A stretch of 64,000 bases of DNA, taken from NCBI RefSeq assembly GCF_900128485.1, contig NZ_LT635861.1, positions 330,027 to 394,026 of the forward strand, given 5' to 3'. A program made the position numbers and the translations under genes. The stretch comes from Duodenibacillus massiliensis. Its GTDB lineage: Bacteria > Pseudomonadota > Gammaproteobacteria > Burkholderiales > Burkholderiaceae_F. The notes beneath the pieces are model-generated. The model did no database searches. It was not told the origin of the DNA and saw nothing but the letters and a program-made list of their open reading frames with translations. Below are positions 53,945-62,097 of the stretch, piece after piece (within the stretch, counting starts at the first letter, position 1; each line of letters begins with the position of its first letter).

Positions 53945-56900
53945 ATGAACAAATCTTTTAAGGTCGTCTTCTCCAAGGCGCGTTCCGCGCTGATGGTCGT
54001 CAATGAAGCGACTTCTTCCGTTCAGGCCAAGGGCACAAAGACGGTGATCGCAGCAGCCGCTGCCGCGATGCTCGCCGGCGGTGCTGTGGCCGCCGAACCG
54101 ACAGGCACCGATGCAATTATCGGCAAAGATGCCTCGCTGACAGTGGGTTGGGTCGTCGACAGCACTAATGCACAAAATAGTGCCATTAAGACGACGCACA
54201 CCGGCCTCGTTGATGAACACAAGTCCGGCTATACGGCTGATGCGGCTCTCACGGGTAAGAATGTGAAGCTCATGGGCGGCAAGCTCGTTGTGACGGCCAC
54301 TGGAAACAGTGGCGCATCGACTGGTTACTCTCAGACTGTGACCGCCATCGGCAGCGGTACGATCGAACTGACGGCCAACAACGGCGCAGACACGAAGAAG
54401 CAGGACGCAACGGTCACCTACAACAGTGCTGATGCCGTCGGCGTTGTGACTGATCAGACTAAGAAGACCTACGGTGATGTCACGGTCAGCTTCAAGAAGA
54501 ATACCGGCACCGCAGCAGAGACTGGTGAAAAAGCTGTTTCTCAGTTGGTTCAGGATGCAAGCCAGACGGGTCATTTTGTCCTCGGCCATAAGGCTGACTC
54601 CACCGTGCGCGGTGACGGTTCGGCTGTCGTGACGCTGGACGTTGAAGCCGGTGCCAATGCGCAGGTTGCTGCTGCATCGAACAAGAACATCGACCTCGAA
54701 AATGTTGTCTTCACCAATAACGGTGAACTGACTCTCTCCGGTACCGCAGTTAACTTCAAGTCCGATTACGCCGCTCAGAAGGGTACGCTGAAGGTTACCG
54801 GTGCTGCCACCTTCACGGATGCAAGTCTGAACGGTACGAATGTTTTGGTCGGTACAAAGCCGGCCGACGATAAGCTCACCTACACAGAAACCTTCGCTGA
54901 TGCCCTGACGGTTACCGGTGTGGGCGAAACCCTGACGGCAGACGTTTTGACGGTTAACGGCATGGCAGCGAAGGTATCCGGCCAGGCTGTTGCCACCGTC
55001 GGTACGGTTAATCTGCTTGGAAATCAAGCTCTGACGTTCGGCGCGCTGACAGATGCGACAGCTGTTTCACACACGATTACCGCTCTTAACCTCACGGGCG
55101 CTTCCGGCGGCTTGGTCGTCAACGCTCACAACACAGTGACCGGTGATACGGTCGTTGCCGCTAAGACCGGCAACAAAATCACCAACAACGGCTCTGTGAA
55201 CTACAAGACAGTGACTGTTACGGCCGGTGATACGGTTGACAGCGTTGGCCTGTCGGTCGAAGGCAGCGGTAGTCACACCTTCGGTGCCGTGACGGTGGCG
55301 GGCTCTGCCAAGGCTGGCGCCACAATGACGGTTGCGGGCGGTCAGGCTGCCATTGACACGCTCACGATTTCTGGTATTTCCCTGGGTAAGGAAGGTTCGT
55401 TTGAGATCAATGACACCGCCTACACTGCTCACACTCCCGTGAAGTACACGGTTGACGCGAAGACGGTTGATGTTCAGAGCTTCGGTCAGCTCAATCTTAC
55501 CAAGGGTTCACTGAAGGCCGGCACGATGACCGTAGCCAAGGATGGTAAGGTTGAAACTGCCGCCGCTCAGGTTGCTCAGATCGGCTCTCTCACCAATGCA
55601 GGCACTGTCACGCTGAACGGTTCTACCACGGTCGGAGACCTGACAAATACCAATGCGCTGAACGCAAGCGGCGCTCTGACGATTGAGGGTACGGCTTCCA
55701 ACTCCGGCGCCATTATTGGTACCAATATCAGTGTGAATGGCGATCTCACCAACACTGGCCGGATCAACATCGATACTGATGGTGCTCCGACCAGTGGCGA
55801 TACAGCGCTCACCGTTGCCAAGGGCGGCAAGCTCACTACCAAGATCACCAAGTCTTATGGCGTCGGAACTACGACCATTCAGGGTACGTTCAATCTGACG
55901 GAACTCAACTCCCACGTTGATCCGACGACCGCTGATACGGCTCCGGCTGATCAGCTGCTGCTCACCGGCAATATGACGCTTGACGGCGGCCTCGTGACCT
56001 TGAGAGATCAGGAATTCACGGGCAATGTCCAGCTGGGTTTTAAACCGGGAGCGACGATTCTTCCTGCTACCCTGACGGTTAAGGGGGATCGTAATTATGC
56101 TTCTCAGCAGATTACCTTCTATCCGGATGGGACTGGTGCGAGCGGTTCTGAGCTGACCCTTGATACGACTTATACCGGAACCTACACGGTTGGTAAGCTT
56201 GATGCTAAGGGTGCTAAGAGTGTTGCCGTTGACGGCGGCACGCTTGCCGTGACCGATAAGCTCACCACCGGTGCCACTCCTGCTGTCACGGTCGGTGCCG
56301 GCGGCACGCTCACTGTGACAAATACCGCCATCGGCCTTTCTGTGAAGGACGGTGCCGCTGTATGGGATAAGGAAGGTGAGACGGGCCATGAAGCCGTGTG
56401 GTTTAACGGTCTTGGTACAAATGCCGGTAAGGTGGTTGTTACCGGTCTGACGGGTGAGATTACACAGACTGCCCTGACGGACGCTTCCTCCGGCCTGGCC
56501 GCCAAGCTTGGTACTTCAGTCGGCAGAAGCAACTCCGCCGGTGCTCTTCTTGACCTGGGTGCTCTGAAGATCAAGAATCTTTTCGGAACCGATGGAACCA
56601 TCACAGCTGCCACGGCTGCCAGTTTGGCTGGCGTTGTGACGGATGATACGAAGGGTGGCGTGGTTTCCGGTGTCACCAATGAGTCGCTGATCGGCGAATA
56701 CAAGGCCTTGAAGCTCAGTGACAATACGGATACGTACGACGTTAAGGGCAAGCTGGTGCTCAACAACACCGGAAAGGTCATCACCTACGATACGACCGGT
56801 GCTTCCGCAACCAAGGATAATTTGGCAAAGGTTACGCTCGCTGCTGCCGGCGACCTCACCGTTACGGGTGACGGTGCTGTTCTCGGTGAAGTGGCCTCGG

Positions 56901-59080
56901 GTGCCGCAAACAGCAAGCTCACGGTTGCTTCTGCCAACGCCACGATTGAAGGTAACGTGAATACGTCCGGCTCTGTGACATCCCAGGCTGGTTCCAATGT
57001 GACGATTAACGGTGACGTCAACACTGATACGTTCCAGGTTGACGGCACTGTCACGATGGGTACCGCAACGGTCAACGGTCAGCAGCTTCCTGCTCAGGCC
57101 TCGATCGGCAAGCTCAACGTTGGGGATACCGGCGTGTTCAATAACGCAGATCTCACGACTTTGAGCCAGGCTGGTTCCGTCGTTTATGGTACCGCTAACC
57201 TTGGAAAGCTCATTGCTACCCAGGGTCTGACAGTGAATGGTCAGGCGGTTGTGGGTGAACTGAAGGAAGGCTCTGTCACAGTTGTTGCAGAACCCGCTGA
57301 CCATACCCAGACGGAGCTCTTCAACAAGGCTAACGGCTACATGATCAACGTGGCCGACGCCGCACTGGCTTCTGTCGGTACGGTTGCAAGCGATGCTAAT
57401 GTGACTGTGGATGCTGGCGCTATCGTTGCTTTCGGTCAGACCTCTACTGTGGCTGATGCCCAGAAGGCTTTTGCTGAAACCGGATATGGCCTGGGTTCGA
57501 AGCCTTTGGATACCGATGGTGTGACGGTTATTAACAAGGATAAGAAACTTGTTACGTCCGTGATCTATGTCGGTAACCAGGTTGCCGCGACCACGAAGGC
57601 TGCCGCTGCTCCGACGTATGTGTCTGTGAACGGTATCGGCGCTACTGCTGGCGAAGTGAACGTCGGTGCCAACCAGATGCTCATCATTGATGCTGATAAG
57701 GTTGATGTGACGGGTACGACGGCTGTGTTCGGTGGTCCTGTTACGTTTGATTCGAATGCTGTGGCTTCGATTGCCAACTTCTCTGTCCACGACAAGATCA
57801 AGATCGGTGCTTTCAAACAGGGCGCTGATTCGGCCGCTAACTTCGGTGATGCGCTGCATGACATGACTTGGGCGGGTGATCTCCTGACGGAAGTTGAGTT
57901 CACGACGACGGGTACAACGACGACAGATACAACGACGACCGAAGGCACGGTTGAACTCCGTATGATCAATGAGAAGGACGACGGCTACGCTGATATCGCC
58001 GCTACTGCAGGCTTCGGTGTTGCCTACGCCATGTTCGATCAGAACATGGACAACGGCACCTCGTCTTCCGCGAAGTTCAACAAGTGGTTGTACTCCACCA
58101 CGAGCTGGACTGATGCCAACGGCAATATGTCTCTCACGCAGATGCAGACGGCCGCTAAGGACGTCGCAAGCCTCGGCGCCATCACAGGCGTTCAGACGAT
58201 GACGATGGACGCCGTGAACCAGATGGGTGAAACGGTTGCTGACCGTGTGTCGCTCCTCACCCAGCGTGCTGCCGGTGTGAACGTCTGGGCTGCCGCCAAC
58301 GGCGGTATGTTCGAAGCCAAGTCGCTCTTTGACGGCGCGGGCTACGAAAGCGACATCTACTCCGGTGTCCTCGGCGTTGACTACCAGTTCGCCTGCAACG
58401 CTGTTTTGGGCGCCGCTCTGACGATCGGGACGGCCGACACGGACAACAAGAACTCCACGGTTAAGGCGAGCACCGACTCTGACCTCGTGGGCTTCTCCGT
58501 CTACGCCAGCAAGACCTTTGCTGACGTTCTCGGTGTGTCCGCTGACATCGGTTACCTCACGGCTTCCAACGACGTGACCGCCAACGGTTACGGCCAGGCT
58601 TGGAAGTTCAGCCAGGATACCGATGCCTTCACGATCGGCCTGCGCACCGAAGTCCTCGCGGAAGTCGGCGCTGTGAAGCTCGTGCCCCATATCGGCATCC
58701 GCTACACGGCTCTGTCGACCGACGGCTTTGAAGCCGGTTACAAGACCGAAATCGACGATCAGAACGTCTTCCAGATGCCGGTTGGTGTCACCGTCTCCGG
58801 TGACTTCCAGACGGGCGACTGGACGGTTGCTCCGAAGTTCGATCTCTCGGTTGTCCCGACCTTCGGCGACAAGGATGCTGATCTCAAACTCGGCATCACC
58901 GGTGTGAAGGCCACTGACGACCTCGCGGTCCGTGTGATTGACTCCAACCCGGTTCAGGCTACGTTGGGCGTCAATGCCACCAACGGCGCCTGGGGCTTTG
59001 GTCTCAACTACAAGCTCGGCGTGGGCAGCGACGACCGTATGAACAACACGTTCAACGTCAACGTCCGCTACGCGTTCTAA
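53945..59080 (+). CDS. Large autotransporter (type Va secretion) with extended signal peptide
   Basis: 1711 residues. The N-terminus is an extended signal peptide: MNKSFKVVFSKARSALMVVN with an ESPR-like pattern, basic spacer, hydrophobic core (34-47) and probable cleavage after AVAA (residue 50). The passenger (about 51-1330) is rich in Thr, Val, Gly, Asn with repeated short beta-strand units (for example TVGTVNLLGN, TVGDLTNTN, NGDLTNTGRI), as in beta-helical passengers. A beta-barrel domain (about 1425-1711) ends in NVNVRYAF, the aromatic-terminated signal for outer-membrane insertion. Only one Cys (near 1483). Function (adhesion or other) is not deducible. GGAG lies 8 bases before the ATG. 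TamA/TamB are encoded nearby. Confidence 0.92.
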   Translation: MNKSFKVVFSKARSALMVVNEATSSVQAKGTKTVIAAAAAAMLAGGAVAAEPTGTDAIIGKDASLTVGWVVDSTNAQNSAIKTTHTGLVDEHKSGYTADAALTGKNVKLMGGKLVVTATGNSGASTGYSQTVTAIGSGTIELTANNGADTKKQDATVTYNSADAVGVVTDQTKKTYGDVTVSFKKNTGTAAETGEKAVSQLVQDASQTGHFVLGHKADSTVRGDGSAVVTLDVEAGANAQVAAASNKNIDLENVVFTNNGELTLSGTAVNFKSDYAAQKGTLKVTGAATFTDASLNGTNVLVGTKPADDKLTYTETFADALTVTGVGETLTADVLTVNGMAAKVSGQAVATVGTVNLLGNQALTFGALTDATAVSHTITALNLTGASGGLVVNAHNTVTGDTVVAAKTGNKITNNGSVNYKTVTVTAGDTVDSVGLSVEGSGSHTFGAVTVAGSAKAGATMTVAGGQAAIDTLTISGISLGKEGSFEINDTAYTAHTPVKYTVDAKTVDVQSFGQLNLTKGSLKAGTMTVAKDGKVETAAAQVAQIGSLTNAGTVTLNGSTTVGDLTNTNALNASGALTIEGTASNSGAIIGTNISVNGDLTNTGRINIDTDGAPTSGDTALTVAKGGKLTTKITKSYGVGTTTIQGTFNLTELNSHVDPTTADTAPADQLLLTGNMTLDGGLVTLRDQEFTGNVQLGFKPGATILPATLTVKGDRNYASQQITFYPDGTGASGSELTLDTTYTGTYTVGKLDAKGAKSVAVDGGTLAVTDKLTTGATPAVTVGAGGTLTVTNTAIGLSVKDGAAVWDKEGETGHEAVWFNGLGTNAGKVVVTGLTGEITQTALTDASSGLAAKLGTSVGRSNSAGALLDLGALKIKNLFGTDGTITAATAASLAGVVTDDTKGGVVSGVTNESLIGEYKALKLSDNTDTYDVKGKLVLNNTGKVITYDTTGASATKDNLAKVTLAAAGDLTVTGDGAVLGEVASGAANSKLTVASANATIEGNVNTSGSVTSQAGSNVTINGDVNTDTFQVDGTVTMGTATVNGQQLPAQASIGKLNVGDTGVFNNADLTTLSQAGSVVYGTANLGKLIATQGLTVNGQAVVGELKEGSVTVVAEPADHTQTELFNKANGYMINVADAALASVGTVASDANVTVDAGAIVAFGQTSTVADAQKAFAETGYGLGSKPLDTDGVTVINKDKKLVTSVIYVGNQVAATTKAAAAPTYVSVNGIGATAGEVNVGANQMLIIDADKVDVTGTTAVFGGPVTFDSNAVASIANFSVHDKIKIGAFKQGADSAANFGDALHDMTWAGDLLTEVEFTTTGTTTTDTTTTEGTVELRMINEKDDGYADIAATAGFGVAYAMFDQNMDNGTSSSAKFNKWLYSTTSWTDANGNMSLTQMQTAAKDVASLGAITGVQTMTMDAVNQMGETVADRVSLLTQRAAGVNVWAAANGGMFEAKSLFDGAGYESDIYSGVLGVDYQFACNAVLGAALTIGTADTDNKNSTVKASTDSDLVGFSVYASKTFADVLGVSADIGYLTASNDVTANGYGQAWKFSQDTDAFTIGLRTEVLAEVGAVKLVPHIGIRYTALSTDGFEAGYKTEIDDQNVFQMPVGVTVSGDFQTGDWTVAPKFDLSVVPTFGDKDADLKLGITGVKATDDLAVRVIDSNPVQATLGVNATNGAWGFGLNYKLGVGSDDRMNNTFNVNVRYAF

Positions 59081-59100
59081 TCGAACGGGTATGAAAAAAA

Positions 59101-59309
59101 CTCAGTCCGGGTAACCGGACTGAGGCCCGAGCCGCCTAAAGCGGATAACGCCACGGCGGCAAGGGCAAGCGCTTTACCGCTTTCTCTGAGGGGTTCACAC
59201 GAACGCTTCAGAGGGAGCTCCCGGTTTTGCTTGAGCCGGTTACCTGTCGTTTCTCCTTTAAAAGACGGGAGAAAACGGCATCAAAACTCCATGTCAGGCA
59301 ACTTTCAAG
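59101..59309 (+). ncRNA. Hairpin-rich non-coding region after the autotransporter (possible RNA element)
   Basis: A row of hairpins with no credible ORF: CTCAGTCCGG/CCGGACTGAG (59101-59124, GTAA loop), CTCTGA..GTTC/GAAC..TCAGAG (59184-59213) and a CCGG/CCGG-type stem near 59221-59239, plus CGTTTCTCC/GGAGAAAACG near 59248-59277. The first lacks a T run on the plus strand. Together with the terminator at 59310 this looks like a long structured 3' UTR or a small RNA gene. No known family recognised. Confidence 0.35.
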
Positions 59310-59344
59310 CCCCGTTCCCTCAATGAGGAAGCGGGGTCTTTTTT
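59310..59344 (+). terminator. Strong terminator before the double-HTH gene
   Basis: CCCCGTTCC (59310-59318) pairs with GGAA-G-CGGGG (59327-59336, one bulge), followed by TCTTTTTT. Confidence 0.85.
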
Positions 59345-59369
59345 ACCAGTAGCGTTTTCGGCGAAACAA

Positions 59370-59753
59370 ATGAACATGACACTCAGTGATGGTGCAGGGC
59401 AAAGCGTGCCGGTTCGTCAGAAGCCCGCGTTTTATGCCTCAGAAAAGAAGCGCCGCTGGGCCCGTGACCTTTTTGAGCACGGCTACGGCTACACCAAAGT
59501 GGCGTCAATTCTGGAACTTTCGGAAAACACTGTCCGGGACTGGCAGCGTGAGTACCGCAAGGGGCGCTTCAGGGTTCAGATTGCAGACAACCAGCTGCGT
59601 TATTCCGATGAGTTGCGGGAGAAGGTTCTGAAAATGCGCGCAGAGGGGGTCTCATGGCGCAAGATCAGCGAATTAACCCGTGTTCCTGTTTCCACTGTCC
59701 GAAAGTGGTGTGCAAAGGCAGTAACCAGTGAAAAGTGCGCTGCGGCACCGTAA
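59370..59753 (+). CDS. Protein with two helix-turn-helix segments (transposase-OrfA-like)
   Basis: 127 residues. First HTH: WARDLFEHGYGYTKVASILE, SENTVRDWQREYRKG. Second HTH: YSDELREKVLKMRAEGVSWR, ISELTRVPVSTVRKWCAKA. Each resembles the Tc3/IS630/IS3 OrfA type of HTH. No catalytic domain follows, so it may be a regulator or an orphan OrfA. ATG at 59370; a second ATG lies two codons later. It follows the autotransporter downstream of a terminator. Function unknown. Confidence 0.7.
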   Translation: MNMTLSDGAGQSVPVRQKPAFYASEKKRRWARDLFEHGYGYTKVASILELSENTVRDWQREYRKGRFRVQIADNQLRYSDELREKVLKMRAEGVSWRKISELTRVPVSTVRKWCAKAVTSEKCAAAP

Positions 59754-59940
59754 TTAAAGCAGGGATAAAGCAAGGAAAAAAGAGCCAATCCGGCGGGAGA
59801 CGTTTTTTGGGACCTTTTTGGGTGCTTTTGAATTATGGGATAGAAAGAAACGGGAGAGACTCAGAGAGACGCGGAGAGAGACGGCGCGGAACACCGCGAA
59901 GCCAATAACGGCGCGGGTTTGGTGGTACGGAAAGATACGA

Positions 59941-59970
59941 AAAAGCCCTGCTGAGAACCAGCAGGGCTTT
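59941..59970 (-). terminator. Terminator of the tRNA cluster
   Basis: AAAGCCCTGCTG (59942-59953) and CAGCAGGGCTTT (59959-59970); on the minus strand followed by T. Directly beyond tRNA-His. The 59754-59940 stretch holds no recognisable gene. Confidence 0.75.
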
Positions 59971-59977
59971 AGTGACC

Positions 59978-60054
59978 TGGGGTGGGAGATGGGACTCGAA
60001 CCCACGACAACCGGAATCACAATCCGGGACTCTACCAACTGAGCTACACCCACC
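59978..60054 (-). tRNA. tRNA-His (GTG)
   Basis: 77 bases including the extra 5' G and encoded CCA. Anticodon loop TTGTGAT gives GTG. The acceptor stem contains one T-T mismatch (positions 6 and 67 of the tRNA) on my pairing. Confidence 0.92.
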
Positions 60055-60082
60055 GTTAATTTTTTGTCTCGCCGTCATGTTG

Positions 60083-60159
60083 TGGCCTGCCCGGCAGGAT
60101 TCGAACCAGCGACCCTCGGCTTAGAAGGCCGATGCTCTATCCAACTGAGCTACGGGCAG
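60083..60159 (-). tRNA. tRNA-Arg (TCT)
   Basis: 77 bases with encoded CCA. Acceptor CTGCCCG/CGGGCAG; anticodon loop CTTCTAA gives TCT, reading AGA/AGG. Middle gene of a three-tRNA cluster. Confidence 0.94.
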
Positions 60160-60176
60160 TCATACAACCAGTAACG

Positions 60177-60253
60177 TGGTCGGGGTGAAGAGATTCGAAC
60201 TCCCGACATCCTGCTCCCAAAGCAGGCGCGCTACCGGGCTGCGCTACACCCCG
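60177..60253 (-). tRNA. tRNA-Pro (TGG)
   Basis: 77 bases with encoded CCA. Acceptor CGGGGTG/CACCCCG; anticodon loop TTTGGGA gives TGG. First gene of the minus-strand tRNA cluster. Confidence 0.95.
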
Positions 60254-60405
60254 CGAGAGACCGAAATTATACGGATGATTTTATTTCCTGCAAATCGGTG
60301 CGGGGGAAAAGAGTCAGTGCATTGAAAAGAAACAGAAAATATCATGCCGCACGGGCTTGCGGCATTCGGACGTGCCGGTTGTGTACTTTTGGTTTCGAAA
60401 GTGTG

Positions 60406-60435
60406 TTGGCGGTGAGTGTGAATCGGCCTCATAAT
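60406..60435 (+). promoter_or_regulatory. Candidate trpC promoter
   Basis: TTGGCG (60406-60411), 18-base spacer, CATAAT (60430-60435), 39 bases before the trpC ATG. The remaining gap 60254-60405 shows no gene and no trp leader peptide that I could recognise. Confidence 0.5.
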
Positions 60436-60473
60436 CCCGCACAGAAAACAAGAAATGCCGCAGGGAGCAGACA

Positions 60474-61268
60474 ATGGCTGATTATCTGGACCGGATACTT
60501 GAAACAAAGCGCGCGGAAGTCGCTCAGCTGAAAGCCCGCAAGACAATGAATGAGCTCAGGGCAGCGGCTGAGAAAGCCGATCCCCCGCGGGGCTTTGTGC
60601 GCGCTCTGCAGACAAAAATCAGTGCGGGGCTGCCCGCCGTCATCGCCGAAGTGAAAAAGGCAAGTCCGAGTAAGGGCCTTATCTGTCCGGACTTCAATCC
60701 TGCGCGCACGGCGCAGCAATATGAAGCCGCGGGTGCTGCCTGCCTCTCTGTCTTAACCGACAGCGTCTACTTTCAGGGCTCTGAAGCCGCGTTTCGTGCG
60801 GCGCGCGCTGCCGTCGGTATTCCGGCGCTGCGAAAAGACTTCATGATTGATGAAGCGCAGATTTACGAGTCCCGTGCGATGGGGGCGGACGCGGTACTGC
60901 TGATCATGCGGGCGCTCACCGACGGGCTTGCGCTCAAACTCGCGCAGACGGCTCTCAGTCTTGGAATGGACGTACTCACCGAAAGTCACGATGAGGGGGA
61001 ACTCAAGCGCGCTCTCGCGCTTCCGGTGACGTTAATCGGCATCAATAACCGCAATCTCCGCACTTTTGTGACGAGCATCGACACGACGCTTGCGTTGCAC
61101 GATCTGGTGCCCGGAGACCGCATCATTGTCTCGGAAAGCGGCATTGCGACGCCGCAGGACGTGGCGGCGCTGAAAAGCGCTCGTGTCGGAGCCTATCTTG
61201 TGGGCGAAAGCCTGATGCGTCAGGGGAACCCCGGTGCGGCGCTTACCCAACTTTTCTTTTCGGAATAA
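60474..61268 (+). CDS. trpC: Indole-3-glycerol-phosphate synthase
   Basis: 264 residues, TIM barrel. YLDRILETKRAEVAQL opens the protein, IAEVKKASPSKGLI near 60 carries the catalytic Lys, LSVLTDSVYFQGS and LRKDFMIDEAQIYE follow, and IGINNRNLRTF and VSESGI are later strands. No trpD or trpG is adjacent in this window, so the gene stands apart from the other trp genes. Two bases separate it from ung. Confidence 0.96.
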   Translation: MADYLDRILETKRAEVAQLKARKTMNELRAAAEKADPPRGFVRALQTKISAGLPAVIAEVKKASPSKGLICPDFNPARTAQQYEAAGAACLSVLTDSVYFQGSEAAFRAARAAVGIPALRKDFMIDEAQIYESRAMGADAVLLIMRALTDGLALKLAQTALSLGMDVLTESHDEGELKRALALPVTLIGINNRNLRTFVTSIDTTLALHDLVPGDRIIVSESGIATPQDVAALKSARVGAYLVGESLMRQGNPGAALTQLFFSE

Positions 61269-61270
61269 TC

Positions 61271-62023
61271 ATGCGTGACTTTGCGCGGGAACGGCATCTT
61301 TGGGACGGGGCCGGCAACTGGCAGCCTCTCTGTACGGAATTTCTTCAGAGTCCGGCCGGAGAAAGTCTTCTGGCACGGCTTGACGCGCGGCTTGAAGCCG
61401 GTGCCGTGATTTATCCGCCGTATCCCTTTAAGGCGCTCGAGATGACGCCCGCGGAAAAAGTGAAGGTGGTGATTCTCGGACAGGATCCCTACCACGGACC
61501 GGGGCAGGCGGTGGGAATGAGTTTTTCGGTTCCGCCCGAATTACGAAAGCTCCCGCCGAGTCTGAAAAACATTTTCCGCGAAATTGCGCTTGAGTACGAT
61601 ACGGGCATTCACACCAACGGTGACCTTTCCGGGTGGGCTGAGCAGGGCGTGCTTCTTTTAAACGCTGTGCTCACCGTAGAAGAGGGTGAAGCCGCTTCGC
61701 ACGGCCGCTGGGGCTGGGAAAAACTCACCGACGCGGTGCTTGCAAAAGCCGCTTCTGCCGCAACTCCCTGCGTTTATATGCTCTGGGGAAACTGGGCGCA
61801 GGCCAAGGCCGACGGGATCCGTCACAATGCCAAGGGGCCCATACTGATTCTCACAAGCAACCACCCATCGCCTTTATCGGCCCTGCGCGGTCCCGCGCCC
61901 TTTATCGGCTGCGGGCACTTCCGCAAGGCCAATGAATGGCTTCAGTCTCAGGGAGCCGAGCCCGTTCGCTGGCTTGAGTTCGCTGCGGGTGCAGAGTCTG
62001 CGCAAGGCTTTAGACTTACGTGA
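61271..62023 (+). CDS. ung: Uracil-DNA glycosylase
   Basis: 250 residues, family 1 UDG. VVILGQDPYHGPGQAVGMSF near 72-91 has the catalytic Asp; VLLLNAVLTVEEG and the leucine-loop HPSPLSA are present. Removes uracil from DNA. Probably cotranscribed with trpC. Confidence 0.96.
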   Translation: MRDFARERHLWDGAGNWQPLCTEFLQSPAGESLLARLDARLEAGAVIYPPYPFKALEMTPAEKVKVVILGQDPYHGPGQAVGMSFSVPPELRKLPPSLKNIFREIALEYDTGIHTNGDLSGWAEQGVLLLNAVLTVEEGEAASHGRWGWEKLTDAVLAKAASAATPCVYMLWGNWAQAKADGIRHNAKGPILILTSNHPSPLSALRGPAPFIGCGHFRKANEWLQSQGAEPVRWLEFAAGAESAQGFRLT

Positions 62024-62097
62024 GGCGCAATCGGGAGCATGCTGTGCCGCCACAGGCTCTCCTTTGTTTCTGATTTCGGACTTCGGGAGCGCTCAGA

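Noticed and set aside
53792-58690. Long minus-strand open frames (411, 293, 200 and 724 codons) opposite the autotransporter
   Set aside because: They lie wholly antisense to a gene with a clear signal peptide and barrel. Their sequences are low in recognisable motifs and arise from the codon bias of the repetitive passenger.
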